A stretch of DNA of 64,000 nt, taken from positions 806,001-870,000 of the forward strand of contig SCHM01000004.1 of the NCBI GenBank assembly GCA_004123355.1, read 5' to 3'. This DNA comes from Amphirosellinia nigrospora. Lineage: Eukaryota; Ascomycota; Sordariomycetes; Xylariales; Xylariaceae. A model generated the notes under the pieces. That model searched no databases. It was not told the origin of the DNA and saw only the letters and a program-made list of their open reading frames with translations. Each line of letters begins with the position of its first letter. Within the stretch, counting starts at the first letter, position 1. The translations under genes were made by a program, and so were the position numbers. This document shows positions 21,842-34,469 of the stretch, piece by piece.

Positions 21842-22911
21842 AATGATGAACGCGGCGAACACGGGCCCGCAGACGATGGCAGCTTCTCACCACGTACCGC
21901 CCCTGGGGCGACAACATCGCCCTAGGAGGAAATCTCTCGAGCAGCTCGAAGCCAATACAAAGCTTTAATGCGAAATATGCTCATGTATCAGCAGATGAGA
22001 AAACGGAACATGGGCGGAGGAGCCGGAGCCGGCACGGGCATCAAGACCGAGGGCGCCGGTACAGGAGGAGGAATGGATGAGAAGTCACAACAGCATTTAA
22101 TATACCAAGCTCAACAAACGCTTCCTACGCCATCATCGTCGGTCTCGCCTACTTCGAGCATAACGAACCTGGAGGATACGAACATTTCGAAGCAAACCCA
22201 GCCTCAGCAACAAGCCATATATCAACCTCATCAAAACCCTACATCTGTAGTACGCGAACAGCAACGCGAACGTCCACAGCAGAAAAGACTACAGAACTCT
22301 AGTGGTGGGCCTAGGTCCGCATACGATAGGCGAGAGGCGGGCTCATCAGCGCGACATACCCGACCAGCTGGTCGAAACATGCCAGCCGCGATGCAGCTTG
22401 CATACGAGGAGTTCGCATCAATACAACGACAACAGACACCAGTACCACAACCGCATCATCATCATCAACAAAACAGCAACCTCAGTTTCAACAACAGGCG
22501 CAACAGGCGCAGCAACAACATCAGGGGAGCGCCCCAATCCCGATACCGCGGCCAACAGATATTCAAATCCCAGCGCACTACCTACAGCAGCAGTACATGC
22601 ATCACGTATCGCCCCATATGCACGGGCATCACCAACCCCTAGCCTCCCCTCTACCCACACCACCCCATCTCACCGCCTCGTACGCCGCCCACCATAACCT
22701 ACCGGCGATGTCGACACCGTACGCCTCATACGACAACAGCGGGATGCCGACGCACATGGACCAGCGACAGCAGCAGCAACCACCGCCACATCCCCATCAT
22801 CCCCATCATCATCATCCCCACCAACAGCACGCCCTGCCTACTTTCGGGCCTAACGATAACGTGGAGGGCGACCTGTTAGACTGCTTCGTTTCCAACATCG
22901 GCGAAATGTAA
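21842..22911 (+). CDS. Gln/His/Pro-rich protein of unknown function, frame-broken
   Basis: A start at 21842 gives MMNAANTGPQTMAASHHVPP, then a basic block (GRQHRPRRKSLEQLEANTK). This runs into a stop unless one A is restored at 21959-21961, after which ALMRNMLMYQQMRKRN continues in the adjacent frame. A Gly-rich and Gln-rich middle follows. A second missing A at about 22470-22473 is needed to reach the Gln/His/Pro-rich final third, with its poly-His and poly-Gln runs, ending DNVEGDLLDCFVSNIGEM. The corrected protein would be about 356 residues. Composition resembles a fungal transcriptional regulator or RNA-associated disordered protein, and the basic block followed by a short helix could be a nucleic acid binding segment. 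I do not recognise a family. The gene model is inferred from two matching single-base corrections. Confidence 0.62.
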
Positions 22912-23843
22912 ACATGTCTGGTTCCCTTCGGCGCAGCACAATACAAGCCGTAGCGTTGCTCAAATGTCGATACATGACATCAGCCTGTGGTCATGGTTAT
23001 TTTCGTCAAGGTTGCAAACAAGAAGAGGGAAGGTGGCGGCTAGCGTTTCATTTTGGGGGAAAAAACAACACATATATGTAATTAAGCTACTCAAGCATAC
23101 GCGGGTACATGCGAAATTACTCGATTCACGCGGCTTGGTCAGCGGAGTTCAACGGCGGGGGGGGAGGGAGGCGGAGATCTTTGCCTATCTATTGAATTGC
23201 ACTGTTCGGGATGGGGGGCTGTTTTTCGTCCCTGGCTGGATCAGAACAACAAAGAAAGCGGACGCGGGACAGACGGACACATTCATGTATGTTATATGTG
23301 TGGTACCTGGGTATGAGATGGGGTGGAAATCAAACGTCAGGTTACGGGAAATCATGCTCGGAAATCGGAATCACATGCCTCAATATAAGTTCGTGTCACT
23401 CTTGATGTCTCTCATACGTCATATGCAAGGAGGCCTGCGGTGCAAAAAATTCGCTATTCAGCATATGAATTTTTTATACTACTAGACTAACATCGACGAC
23501 GTTTCCATTAATCCAAGCTGTACTTGACTTCCTCGGGCTTTGGTTCATAATCCTCAATATCCCCTCCATGAAACAAAAGACGACTTAGGAATACACGCGG
23601 CCATCGTACGATTACCAGATCCTCAGAACCCATCCAGCATTGTCGTGGTTTCCGTGAGTTTAATGCCAAACATATACCTCTTTGTGATAATTAGGTCTCT
23701 CTCCGATCCTTACGATTACGACCATGCTCGCCGTGACACTCGCCCGCTACCTTGACATGATATCTCGATATGCAATTACTCCGCAATCTTTCCATTCAAC
23801 GATAATTCATCGCCCAAGGAGCCAGATATACATCCAGGGACAA
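22912..23843. other. Convergent spacer, Gln/His-rich gene / AMS1
   Basis: Should hold two 3' untranslated regions. An open frame of 173 codons at 22964-23485 (+) has no family motif, no intron and a mixed composition, and I treat it as chance or as part of a long 3' UTR. A G-run occurs at about 23157-23167. Confidence 0.45.
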
Positions 23844-26800
23844 TTATAATTGTAATCGATACGTAGCGACCTCGAATGGGCGCAAAGTGATAGAGAATTG
23901 TCCATCCTTGATGTCAATCTCCTCGCCATCATCCTCCAGAACGTTGGTCTTGACCACTTTCTTGATATCCCAGGCAGTCGTAACGGTTCCCGAGCCGCGC
24001 CCTCCAAGACTGTCGTAGACACGGATGATGACACTCTGACCCTTACGACGCGGTATGTTGCCGTCATAGGAGACGTCTTCATCGTCCTCACCGCGCTTGA
24101 CGCAATCGAGGATCAGAGACTTGTCGCCTGCTAGTTGGATGGATGGGAGGAAAAGGAGGCAGCATCAAACGTCGAGGGCACTGTGAGAATTTTCATCGGG
24201 TTATTGAAGTTGTACCCGGCACGGACGGTGGTAGGCCCTAAGCTTCCCTGATGCGGAAGGATAGCCCAGCGAATCTTATGCTTCCCCATGTCGGCATGGG
24301 CATCTGGAGCCTTTGGTGACCGTAGCAGCGAAAGACGCATGAGGCTACCACACGTTGCAAACCCGTATTTACAATCGTTGAGAATGGAAACGCCATAGCC
24401 ATTCTCAGACAGATCGGCGAATTTGTGGCAGCATACCTCAAATTTTGCCATATCCCAAGAGGTGTTATAGTGCGTAGGTCGCTTGACTATACCATATTGC
24501 GTCTCGTATGAGGCTTCAGTATTCCTAACATCCACGGGAAACTCAACCTTGAGAAACTTCATCGTCTCATGCCAATCGACGGACGCAGTGCACTCAATGT
24601 AGGATTGGTGACCTTCGAAGGCAGCGCTTAGGCTTAACACTGTCTTGATCGAGCTGTTTTCGCTAATACGCGCCTCGGTCACAACACTCACCCGGTGCTC
24701 ACTGTCTTCGAGAATCTTTGTCTCGCCATAGGGTACCTCGGCGCGTGTCTCCAGATGGTATACTTCAACATCCCAGGCTTGCCAATACAGGGGTTTGTCG
24801 TCAAAAATGACCAGCTGGTTAGCTTTACCTCCTTTGGAGATAACTTCCCTGCCTACGTGGCGATCAATCAGAGAGGTTACGCATCCCTTTTCAACTCGGA
24901 CAGTCAGCTGGTCATTTTGCAAAACAAATACGCCATTTTCAACCTCCTTGACAGTGACTGCCTTATTAGCCGAAGTCTTGAAAGGTTTCACATTGACGAT
25001 ATTGCCCGAGCCACAGGCGACGCCAACACCACCGTCGGCAAGGTTAACAACTTCCTTTCGGTGCCAGGGAAGGGTATTTAAGGCCACAGCCTCTCCCGCG
25101 TGTTTGGGTTGAATTTCCGACACATTAAACAACTTGTAGAGATCTTCGAGTAAATCTTTACCGACACGGAAGACTTCGGCATAAAGCTGGCACATTGTTA
25201 GCGTGAACTTTAAGAACTGTAAATCCGGGAATGAACAGCTTACCTCATCTGAATCGTCGTAACACATCTCAATAGAACTTCCAGGCAGGCAGTCGTGGAA
25301 TTGACATAGTAATACCGCCTCCCACATGAAATCAATTTGCGCTTTGGGATACTTGTAAGAACTATACTTAAGAGAGGCAATCGTGGCAAGTAATTCCAAA
25401 TCTCGGAGCATTGTCTCTGATCTACGGTTGTTGAGTTTATTGTTCGCTTGTGGTAGTGTAGGTGCCGCGATGAAGTTCAAAGTACAGCTCGCCATACCAA
25501 GTTACAAGCGAGCTTGCCTTCTCTTGCAACTTGTCGAAGAATTCGTCTACAGTGTTACCCATATGTACTCTAGGCAAACGGCCGACTTGGTCGCTGATGC
25601 CTCGACAACGGCGAAGCTTCTCAATGTGCTGCCAGGTCGGACCACCACCTCCATCACCTTTGCCGAAGACGAGCAGGGATGTATGATCTTGATCCATCGA
25701 CTTGTGCTGTGAGATACTTCGCTTGACGTCGCCAAAGTGAGCTTCTGCAGTGTACGTTTCAGAAGGCGGCATATGGCATATCACCTGGCTGCCATCTAAA
25801 GACACCCAGTTGAAGGTCGTATGAGGGAAATTATTGATGTTGTTCCAGCTGAGTTTTTGTGTCAGAAAACGATCCATGCCGGCAAGACGGCAAAGCTGGG
25901 GCAGCTGGCTAGAGTATCCAAACGTGTCGGGCAACCAAAATGTTCTGCACCGTTCTCCAAAGTGGCTCTCGAAAAATCTTTGCCCATAAAGAAATTGACG
26001 GACGAGGGATTCGCCGCTTGGCATATTAGTGTCATGCTCAACCCAACTACCACCAATAGGATGAAAGCGGCCTTCTTTAACCTTTTGCTTGACACGATCG
26101 AAAGCGTAAGGGTAGTAGGCCTTCAACCATTTGTATTGCTGGGCCTGGGAGCAGGCGAAATTGTGTTCAGGGTACCGATCCATCAAGTCGCATTGGCTCG
26201 ACCAAGATCTCGCGACCTTCCGCTTCGTCTCGGCCCATGGCCAGAGCCAACAGGTATCGATATGACAGTGACCGATGCCGAACACTTGGGGCACATTGTC
26301 GCTATCATAGACCTTGGCAGTATCGACATTGGAACCGATAAAGCTCTGGGCAATTTGGCGACCTTTCTTGATGGAGTCGGGATTTCCAAGCACAAAAGCA
26401 CCAATGATATCTGTGACAACATTAAGAGCTTTATGCTGTTCCCATGAATCCTCAGGAAACTCCCGGGCGGCATCACCAATAATCCAAGTATCAATCCAGA
26501 GCTGCCGAGCATCCATGTTGACAGCGCATATATTAGCCTTGACGAGCTGAAAATACTTGTGGGATCAGGTGGCTGGATGGTATCACGCCAGCAGGATGCC
26601 GAACATGCTATTGCAGGCCATCTCAATATATATTGTGTGTTCCTTACCGTCTCGATATGAGTCTGGCAGAATCCACTCGATGCGCTCACCACCACCGGTC
26701 AGCCCTGCAATGGTTCACCGTCTTTTGTCCAGACCATCCCTTCACTGTTCGAGTCCCATTGGAATTCCAGATGCTTTTTATCAAGGAGGTCTCCAGGGAC

Positions 26801-27129
26801 GCGAAGGACTACTTTGAACCAGTGAGTGGCCCACGAGGGACCAAAGGTATCACCGACTTTGGCGGGTTTGTAAGTGCCGGCCATCGCTTCCTTGAAAGAA
26901 GGACGGGAAAGGCCTGGAGCTGGCCAAGTCCAAAGCTGAACGTTGGGGGGACCGGAAGCGACACCCTCGTACATCATGGCTAGTAGGTTCTGTTTCTCCC
27001 ATTGCCCCGTCGAGTAGAATTGTTCGATACGCTCTTTGTAAATTCTACTAATACGCTTCCCAACGGGAGCTGGGCCCGAATAGGGTATTCAGCCGCAATG
27101 GACTTGGGTGCCGTAGTTTCGCCGCCCAT
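23844..27129 (-). CDS. AMS1: Vacuolar alpha-mannosidase (GH38, Ams1 type), frame-broken
   Basis: Retaining GH38 exo-alpha-mannosidase that trims free oligomannosides in the vacuole. It starts MGGETTAPKSIAAEYPI at 27129 and lacks a signal peptide, as expected for Ams1, which reaches the vacuole by the Cvt/autophagy route. Motifs: zinc-binding GHCHIDTCWLWPWAETKRK, the nucleophile region TFWLPDTFGYSSQLPQL, and GGSWVEHDTNMPSGESLVRQ. A 57-bp intron lies at 25187-25243 (GTAAGC/CAG). The C-terminus ends FSITLRPFEVATYRLQL with TAA at 23846-23844. Corrected length is about 1076 residues, close to yeast Ams1. Breaks: near 27075-27090, two within about 26570-26610, near 25450-25465 (GTYTT to QANNKLNN) and a missing T opposite 24151-24154 (before LAGDKSLILD). 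Confidence 0.94.
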
Positions 27130-28569
27130 TATGAGATGAACACGGTTCGATAGAGAACCGCCACTATAGGAGAGAGATGATGAGTATGGACCTTGAGAGT
27201 GGTAGTGAGAGTATGTATGTGTATGGATTTATATTCGGAGGGGTTGAATTGGTCTCTCGGCGAAACAAATAGTTCATATGAATACGGGTTTGTGTGGCAA
27301 GACACCGGAGACTCGATGAGAAAGAAAGAAGCGAGAGGAGAACGACACTGGTTGGATGGAATGGCATCTTGTGACGCAGGCGGGTCGAGCTCAAGCTGCA
27401 GGAGCTTCCCGCCCCTCTAAGGTGCCCTAGCTACCCCATTGCCAAGGCGTCGTGGGGCATCAGTACATCGCCTGGTTCGCTGAATTGCAAGGCGTTCAGG
27501 GCCGCACGGGGCATTTATCTTCAACTGGAGAGCCCTGACGTACCTTGCCGCCCTAGCGGCGCAGCTAGCTGGAGAGTGTTTTGCGGGGAAGAATTAGAGG
27601 AATTGGGAATGTGAGGTATGGCATTTGGTTGGGAAAAAGGGATAATAAGAACAGACATACCTCATGTTGCCAGAACTTTGAATATGGGAAGCCCAAAATA
27701 TAACTAAACTAATAATATATGCCACAATTTATGCAACTCAGCTTGAAGTTTCTTGGCTAGTCGGGATATCGAGGACTTGGGTTATATCCGAGGCACCACA
27801 GAATGGAAGGCTGAGTTCGTGTAGGGTATAGATAGATGTACACCCCTCATGTATACCTACGAAGAGGTATGTGAAGATAGAAAGATGGAGAGTTGTAGAG
27901 AGGGGCTTCTAGGGTTTGAAGAGAGAGCTCGAGTGAGCAGAAGTGTAAACGGTGTGCTAGAATCTATGGATGCATGCAATTCCTGATACCTAAATCGCTG
28001 TATAAGTACCTAGGTGTAAAGATGTCGCCTTGTGTCATCTGAAGGCCGCTACTTCTAATTCTTTGATGTTCATTCTCCTTGGTACGATATTGCTACTTTA
28101 CTGCTAGTATAACCGGAAGTTGCTGTACAGTGCACTCGAGTTCGTGCAGCTTGTTTTCCTACCTAATAGTGTACTAGCGTGGATTTAAATTGGAACGTTT
28201 GTTTGACAAGCAGGTGCTGGCTTGGGTATACAGCCTGTCGACGAAGGGAGGGAAAAAGGCCATATCTATCACGCAGTTACAAGAGAACAGGAACGAGGGT
28301 TATGAATCTGGCCTGCTGTAATATTGGCTGGGTAATCGGATCTTATTACAGGATGGTTGACCATGGTTATAATTAAAAGATATTAGCACATAAATATTGA
28401 AACGTATGAGAGGCATCAAGTGTTAACAATGCTATAATGACTAACGGTGTGTGGTATCATCGCTTCTAAACAGTCATATCAAACACCCGACCAATGGTCT
28501 TGTCCAACGCCGAGGCCAGCCAATATGCACAATACACGACTTGTCCAATACCGATGGACGTATCTGCAC
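27130..28569. other. Spacer: AMS1 promoter and 3' end of the CAP-Gly gene
   Basis: Both neighbours lie on the minus strand, so the left side is the AMS1 promoter and the right side the 3' region of the CAP-Gly gene. It is A/T-rich at about 27700-27730 and 28365-28400. A TACCTAGGT word occurs near 28007. No gene was recognised. Confidence 0.45.
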
Positions 28570-31199
28570 CTAGAATGCGTCTTCCAGAGGGCAGTCGATG
28601 CTGTCGTGACCGTCTCGTTCGCACATCGCGCACCATTTAGAGGGGTCAACAATTCCACTCTCTTTGCCAGCAAGTGGGCCTGAGTCCTGGGGATTGGGTA
28701 GAGTCGGCATGGAGACTGGGGCTATGGCCGTCGAGGGTTTGGGCCTCATAGGTGATAGTGGCCGAGGTATGGCCTCTGCATCTTCAGGGACAGCTAAGTT
28801 TCCAGGACCGTCACGTATAGCGTCGTTGTCTGTCGTGCCGACTACCTGGTCATCAGAACTGGGCTTTCCCTGTTCGCTTTGACCCCCAAACATATTGGTA
28901 CATGTGAGGATATCGTGCCCGCTCGTCTCGCATATCTCGCACCAGAGCGTGCTATTCTCAGTGACTGAAGATAACGTATCGCTCTCAGGCATAGGATCTA
29001 GTGTCTGGTTGCGCTTGTGTGTCTCCTCTGGTGGCCGTAGATCACGCGCCAGGACAACGGTCCCCTTAGAATCACGGTAAGATGATCTGTCCGCACTACC
29101 GACCGTCATAGAGCTTCCACGATTATTGGTGACACTTTTGCGCCGCAATATCTCAATCTCGCGCTCCAGTTCTTCCTCTCGGGAGTTCTTTTTATCCAGT
29201 AGACCGCGCAGATCGACGAGTTCTCGCTCTAATTTGTCCTTGTTCATACGACTATCAACTGAGTCCGGTCGAGGCTTGACGAGCGAGTTGGTCCGTTGTG
29301 TTTGGGTGGGAGTTTTCTCCGGAGACTCGGATCCGGGAATAGAGTCTCTGCTTAGAGAGTGAATAATAGCCTTGAGACCCCTAATCTCATCCTCTTTTTG
29401 CTCTAGGTCCTTAGACATAGACGACCGCTCTTCCGTGTTGCTACCTTCATTCATGGCGGCTGAGGCCTTCTCTCGCTCCCTTCGCAATTCAGACCGGGTT
29501 CGCTCTACTTCCCCTCGCAGAAACTCAACCTCTCCTCGAGCCTCTGCTTCTCCTCGACGAGCATCCTCAAGTCCCTCTTCAAGCTCTTGGACGAGTTCCT
29601 CAAGCTGTTTTAATTGCTGCGCCACGCCCTCGACGTCGCTGTGTCGTTCCTGCACATCATGTAGTTTCAATGCTCTAGCTCCCGAATCTTAGTGTCATAT
29701 ACCCTCTGCGTTTCTGTGCTAGCCATCTCAAGGGTATCGATAGTACTTCGGAAATCAGCTCGATGCGCATCAAACTCAGCCGTCAGCATAGCAATCTTTT
29801 CATTCTTTTCCCGTAGCATAGCTCGAAGCTGAGATGTGTCTTTGCCATCTAGACTACTTGAGCGCATACGCCCGTTATCAGTTTGGTCTATCAAGACTGT
29901 AAGCTCCGAGAGACTGCTCTCCATTTCAGCCAATGCGGAAGCTTGCTCCTTCAACTGCTTATCTCGGTCCTCCAGTTGAGATTTGAGACGCTCGACCTCT
30001 TCCTCGTTGGCATGATTAGCGCGGGATGCGGGGCGTTTGAAGCCCATGGAAGACGCTATAGACCCTATGCTACCATTTGCCTTCGCGTGCATGCTCGCAG
30101 TTATAGGCGGAGGCATAGAATCGTCATCATCAAAATCGCGTATCGTCTGTCCTAAAGCCGATACACTTCTAGGAGCTACACCAGGCTTCCTTTCCAGACG
30201 CAACAATTTATTTGGGTCACCAGCCGTTCCTCGAACACTGGAGCCAAATTTGGGGACTGTCGGGCTACCATAACGGGACGTGGGTTTCGCAGGTGTTGCG
30301 ATTGTCGGTCGTGGGGCTGGGGTGAGTTGTAATTTGCGAACGGGAGAATCCGGCCGCGGTAGCGATGTCCTAAGCCGCTTGCCCAGAGGGCTTGGTGCCC
30401 GACCAGGTCCTACAGACTGACTAAATTTAGGCAACGAGGGCGTGGGAGGAGTGTAGTTGATAGTGTTTTGTGTTGCAGCCCTCAGACCAGCCAACGAAGT
30501 CGCTGATGGCGTATTTGGGAAGGACGCGAGCGTATCACGTGCGGAAAGCTTGTTGATAGGAACGAAAATGCCCGACCCGGGGACAGAAGTGGCAAAATAT
30601 GACACACTAAAGAAGCAGAATACTATAGTCAGCGATGCGCAGTTCGTGAGGGGCGAGGGGAGGATAGTAAGAATGGAGACAAACGCACCCATCCACATCG
30701 CCGCTGTTTTTGCCGCGCAGCGCGTATTCCGAGTGCAGTTCGACACCAGCAAAAACCCCCTTCCTACCCGCGACGGAGCCCACGAAGCGAACAGTGCCCA
30801 CCATGTTCCCTGGAACATCGACCGGGTCGCCGATGGCGAAATCCTCGACGGATCCCGCGCCGCCTTTGCCGGGTGTCAGGGGCGGCATCGGGGCATCGGG
30901 GGTATGGGGGCACCGGGGGTATGTCGTGCGCCGAGTTTGGCTCGTTCAAACATATTAGCGCGTAGCTTTCGGTGTCGTCCGGGATGGAGGCGAGGAGCCA
31001 GGGGTCAGGGCGGCCAGCGACGCCTTACGTGCGAGGAAACCTGCGGCGGGCGCAAGTCGAGAATGCGCGGAGTATAGACTGTTTAAATTCGGGGTCGAGG
31101 CGGTGTTCATGCCACTGTTGGCGGATTTCTTGGCTGGGCGAGACGGCCTCTGAGGGTGCTGCTGTGGTAGTGCAGGGAGGATGATTGAAGGGAAGCCAT
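28570..31199 (-). CDS. CLIP-170-type microtubule plus-end protein (CAP-Gly), frame-broken
   Basis: Microtubule plus-end tracking protein related to CLIP-170, fission yeast Tip1 and budding yeast Bik1. From 31199 the start reads MASLQSSS with a Ser/Pro/Arg-rich leader (ASTPNLNSLYSAHSR, KASLAALTPGS). The CAP-Gly domain reads GDPVDVPGNMVGTVRFVGSV and GRKGVFAGVELHSEY, then RGKNSGDVDG across an 82-bp intron at 30607-30688. A basic Ser/Pro-rich segment, a long coiled coil (Glu/Lys/Leu heptads) and two C-terminal zinc knuckles WCEICETSGHDILTC and WCAMCERDGHDSIDC follow. Breaks: in the leader near 31150-31165, 30990, 30935-30950, and near 29668-29672 inside the coiled coil (LEALKLHDVQE). The exact start codon is uncertain; MNTAS further in is an alternative. 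The domain set makes the family call firm. Confidence 0.9.
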
Positions 31200-33243
31200 G
31201 GCGATGGCGGGCAACGCCTTTGTCTCGCTTGTCGCGTTGTCTTGCACCTTCCGGCCCGACCAGCGCTGCAACCTTACTGGATCGATCTAGTGCGAGCCAC
31301 AACAGGCACGGGCAAAAGGGGGGCCGCCTTAGCTGGTCTTAGAACAGAAGATTGCCGGCGGGTTTTTTTTTTTCTTCGGACTGGCACTGCCACTGCTGTA
31401 CTTGTGATACCCAGCCAATTGACTCACTGTCCAATCGTAGTGCTCTCGCGGCCTCCTTTCAGCCCACCCGTTCCAGAAAAAGGTGCTAAAAAACGGGTGC
31501 GGCAGAATTCGCGGTTGTGTGGGACAACAAGCTCAAGACAACCTCCCTCCTTTTCAGCTGGTTGGTTGGCGTGTGAAGACTGGGAGTAAGTAATAGTTGG
31601 GGCACCCAATAGGTGAACATGAAATTCAGTTATATCTAACCATTGGATATTTTCACAGTTAGTAGGGAGCCAACTCGTGAGGTTGTCAGATATCTGGGTG
31701 AAAGCAGAAGAATAATTGCACATATACACATATCAACTTATAAATGCCTTGGAGATGAGGGCATGGTTTAAAATCCGTGCGCATACCGAATTGATCGTAA
31801 TGTAGACAGAATAAACTGTTTGCTTTTTCGGAGGCTTCGGCCAGCGAGCGTAGCCAATAGCCAAGTGACCGTCTTGGGTGGTTCAAAACGTTGGAAATTG
31901 GACTTAGTTCTTTCTACCACGAATGCCACTCCCCTAAAAACAAGGTCCTTTAGACGACAGGGGTCGATTTGCTTTGTGTAGCAGAGCGGTCAACAAATGG
32001 CCATGTGCCCGTTGCAGCCCAAGTATGGTACCTCAATAACCGAAATCGCAATATACTGGTGGTGGTGAAGATTGAAGAGGAGGGAGCGCCGCAGTTTCGC
32101 GATTGTTTTATAGCACTTTGCCTGATCTTCCTACCTACCCACTAAAGCAACTAAATACTGCGGCTGCATGGCAGCAACTTGTTGATAACCAACCTTGGGA
32201 CTGTGATGAGTTGCATTGCGCTACTGTAGCTAATCAGAGGTTGTTTTGAGTTATCCCTACGGCGTACATAGGCAGTAGCATAGCAACCTGCTCCGAGATT
32301 GTCATTGGCAGGATTCGGAAAGAAAGTATCCAGCTAAACATACTGTATGTATCGTTTGTTTACTTTAAGCAAACGCGGTGACGCGAGCAATAGCTCCTGC
32401 AAGCTGCATGCATATGTAGGGTTTGACAGGAGAAGCAGAAAGACCTTGAACCATATTCGCTTCAACAAATATACGACATCGCTTAAGAGGTTCTAATACC
32501 TACTACTAGACAGCCTTTACGTCAGGTTTTCTTTGAGAACAAGCGACAATTTGAAGACATGTTACATCAACCTAAGGTACATACAGTAGGCAGTATTAAC
32601 CCACCTTACTCCTGATCGCCTAGCGCTCTGGCCACTTGAGGGGCCCCGCATCCTCCCCACCATCCCCTCTAGAACCTTGTTGGATTACGTCGCCCTGTTG
32701 ATTACTTAATATATGTGCAGTGTGTGGCTTGGCCAGTGGCTCACGCATCCACTTAAGTACCCTGTACTAGAAATGCCTCAAACAAGCACAGCACCATACC
32801 GATAGACAGATAGGTCAAACACACACATCGCTGAACCTGACATAAGGTTTCTACTCCCATCTCAGTTGTACGACGGAGCCTCTCGCAAAAAAATAGAATA
32901 CTTGCCAATCAATCGACTGCTTTAGGCTGGAATGCCTAGTCTTTCTTACATACTTGTGATTCTTATCCACATTGGGCAATCATGTCTCTACCTACAAAGG
33001 ATGCTCTGGGTGAAGAGAGCCTAAGATACACGCGCGCACGCATGTTGGCTATTACACATAGTGGAATGCGTCCCTCTTATGCAGAGTCCGAAACTCAGAC
33101 ATGTGCGTGGAGTAGGTGTTTTATAAGTGTGATGCAAGAGGGAGGAGACTGTTCCTAATTTATACCAACCATGTTAACGCCTTAACCAAATGCAACCGCC
33201 CACGCTTACCATTACAACATTCATACCATTCGTCTTTGATCCA
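31200..33243. other. Two-kilobase spacer upstream of the CAP-Gly gene
   Basis: Left part should be the promoter of the CAP-Gly gene, right part the 3' region of FIS1; both are on the minus strand. It contains a T-run at 31361-31371 and a GTTTGTTTAC word at 32353-32362 facing a GCAAAC half site, which resembles a forkhead-type element. Open frames up to 134 codons show no motif. No transposon remnant was recognised. Confidence 0.4.
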
Positions 33244-33903
33244 TCACCGTCTCTTGCCTCGGAAAAGTATGCCGCCAACCACACCGGCCGCGATGGCCAC
33301 ACCACTTATGATGGCAACACCCATCAGGCCCTCTTTCGTCACCTTATCGTCGATTAGCCGGCGCAGATCAGCGGCTTGTAGGTTCGCCGGCTCCTTCTCG
33401 AGAAGTAGATCGTTGTAACGCCTCGCCTCGCCGTAGTTGCCCAGCTTGTAGTTTCCCAAAGCGAGGTAGTATAAGCATTCGCGGCGGCGTTCGGGCGCCA
33501 CTCGAAAGATCTCGGATAGTAGCCGTACCCCGTCTGCTGGTTGTTTCTGGAGTTGGACTTCACGAGACCCTTTGTGTAAAAAAGTAAGATCAGCATGTGC
33601 GCGTGCGTGGACTTGGCGGAACATAGTCTCGTTGACTTGTGCCAGGAGGCCATACCCATGCGTAGTTAAATTTAGTCTGCACGCCCACCATGTCCCCCTC
33701 CTTTTCATATTGCGCTCGCAGAACTTGCAATTCGTCTTCTCTCAGCGGACTGGTATCGATGGTTAGTTGAGCTCGGTAGAGTTGGGTCCAAGGCAGTGGC
33801 TCACGTTTCCGCATCAACAGCGTCTATAGAATGGAAGGCCATGTTAGTTAACTCGAGAAAAGGAAGGCGGTCGTAGACTACACATACGTGGTAGTGCAGT
33901 CAT
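33244..33903 (-). CDS. FIS1: Mitochondrial fission protein Fis1
   Basis: Tail-anchored outer-membrane adaptor of mitochondrial and peroxisomal division. Four exons: 16 nt (33903-33888), 19 nt (33823-33805), 33749 to about 33661, and about 33572 to 33244. The protein starts [20 protein letters not shown] and continues with [20 protein letters not shown] and the TPR-like pair [19 protein letters not shown] and [20 protein letters not shown]. It ends in one membrane segment ([20 protein letters not shown]) with the short basic tail RGKRR. One G is missing in the run at 33528-33531 (plus-strand C run), where QQTGVRLLSE is read as TGYGYY. Length after correction, about 150 residues, is normal for Fis1. 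The two tiny leading exons are typical of the fungal gene. Confidence 0.95.
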
Positions 33904-34469
33904 TTTGTTTCAGTCGAGTAGGACAAGTTTCCTACGAAATAGAGCTAAAGTTGCCAGTTGGTTTGGTTCTGGTGAGCCTCGTAGGTATGAAGATGATGAC
34001 GCAAAAAAGGCAGCTTCAGCTTGAGCGTCGACTGTCTGTAGGTATAATCGGATAATAAGGTTGAAAGTCGGATAAGTAGTGCAAGTAGAAGCTATACTGC
34101 TAGAAGTTGTGGAAATCAAAAAGCTAATAAACCGTCCCGCGAGTTAGTTGCCTTGGTCCGTCAGATTAGGCGGAGGCGACAAGGCTAGAAGAAGGTACTG
34201 GCACCCCAACCTGCAATGACGCATCCATTGTGCCCCACTATGTACTATGTACCTGCGGGGTTCCTGATAGCTAAGCCCGATATTAATCACCCTGGTGATC
34301 TGTTGTTTTGCTAATTACTACTTTTGGCCATCTCAATCAGTCAATAATTACGATAATTCTAAACATCCATCGCAAACCAATTACCTCCTTGCGCGAAAGA
34401 AAAGAAATTCTTGGTTACTGTGGATAGCTTCATAATACATGAATAGGTTGTGTTTGAACTCCTATCACG
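33904..34469. promoter_or_regulatory. Divergent promoter region FIS1 / SPC24
   Basis: A 566-bp head-to-head spacer that must contain both promoters. The right half is A/T-rich (34310-34440). An open frame on the minus strand (34119-33910) overlaps the FIS1 leader and has no motif. Confidence 0.5.

Noticed and set aside
22964-23485. 173-codon open frame as a gene
   Set aside because: No domain, no intron, mixed composition, and it sits exactly where the 3' UTR of the preceding gene is expected.
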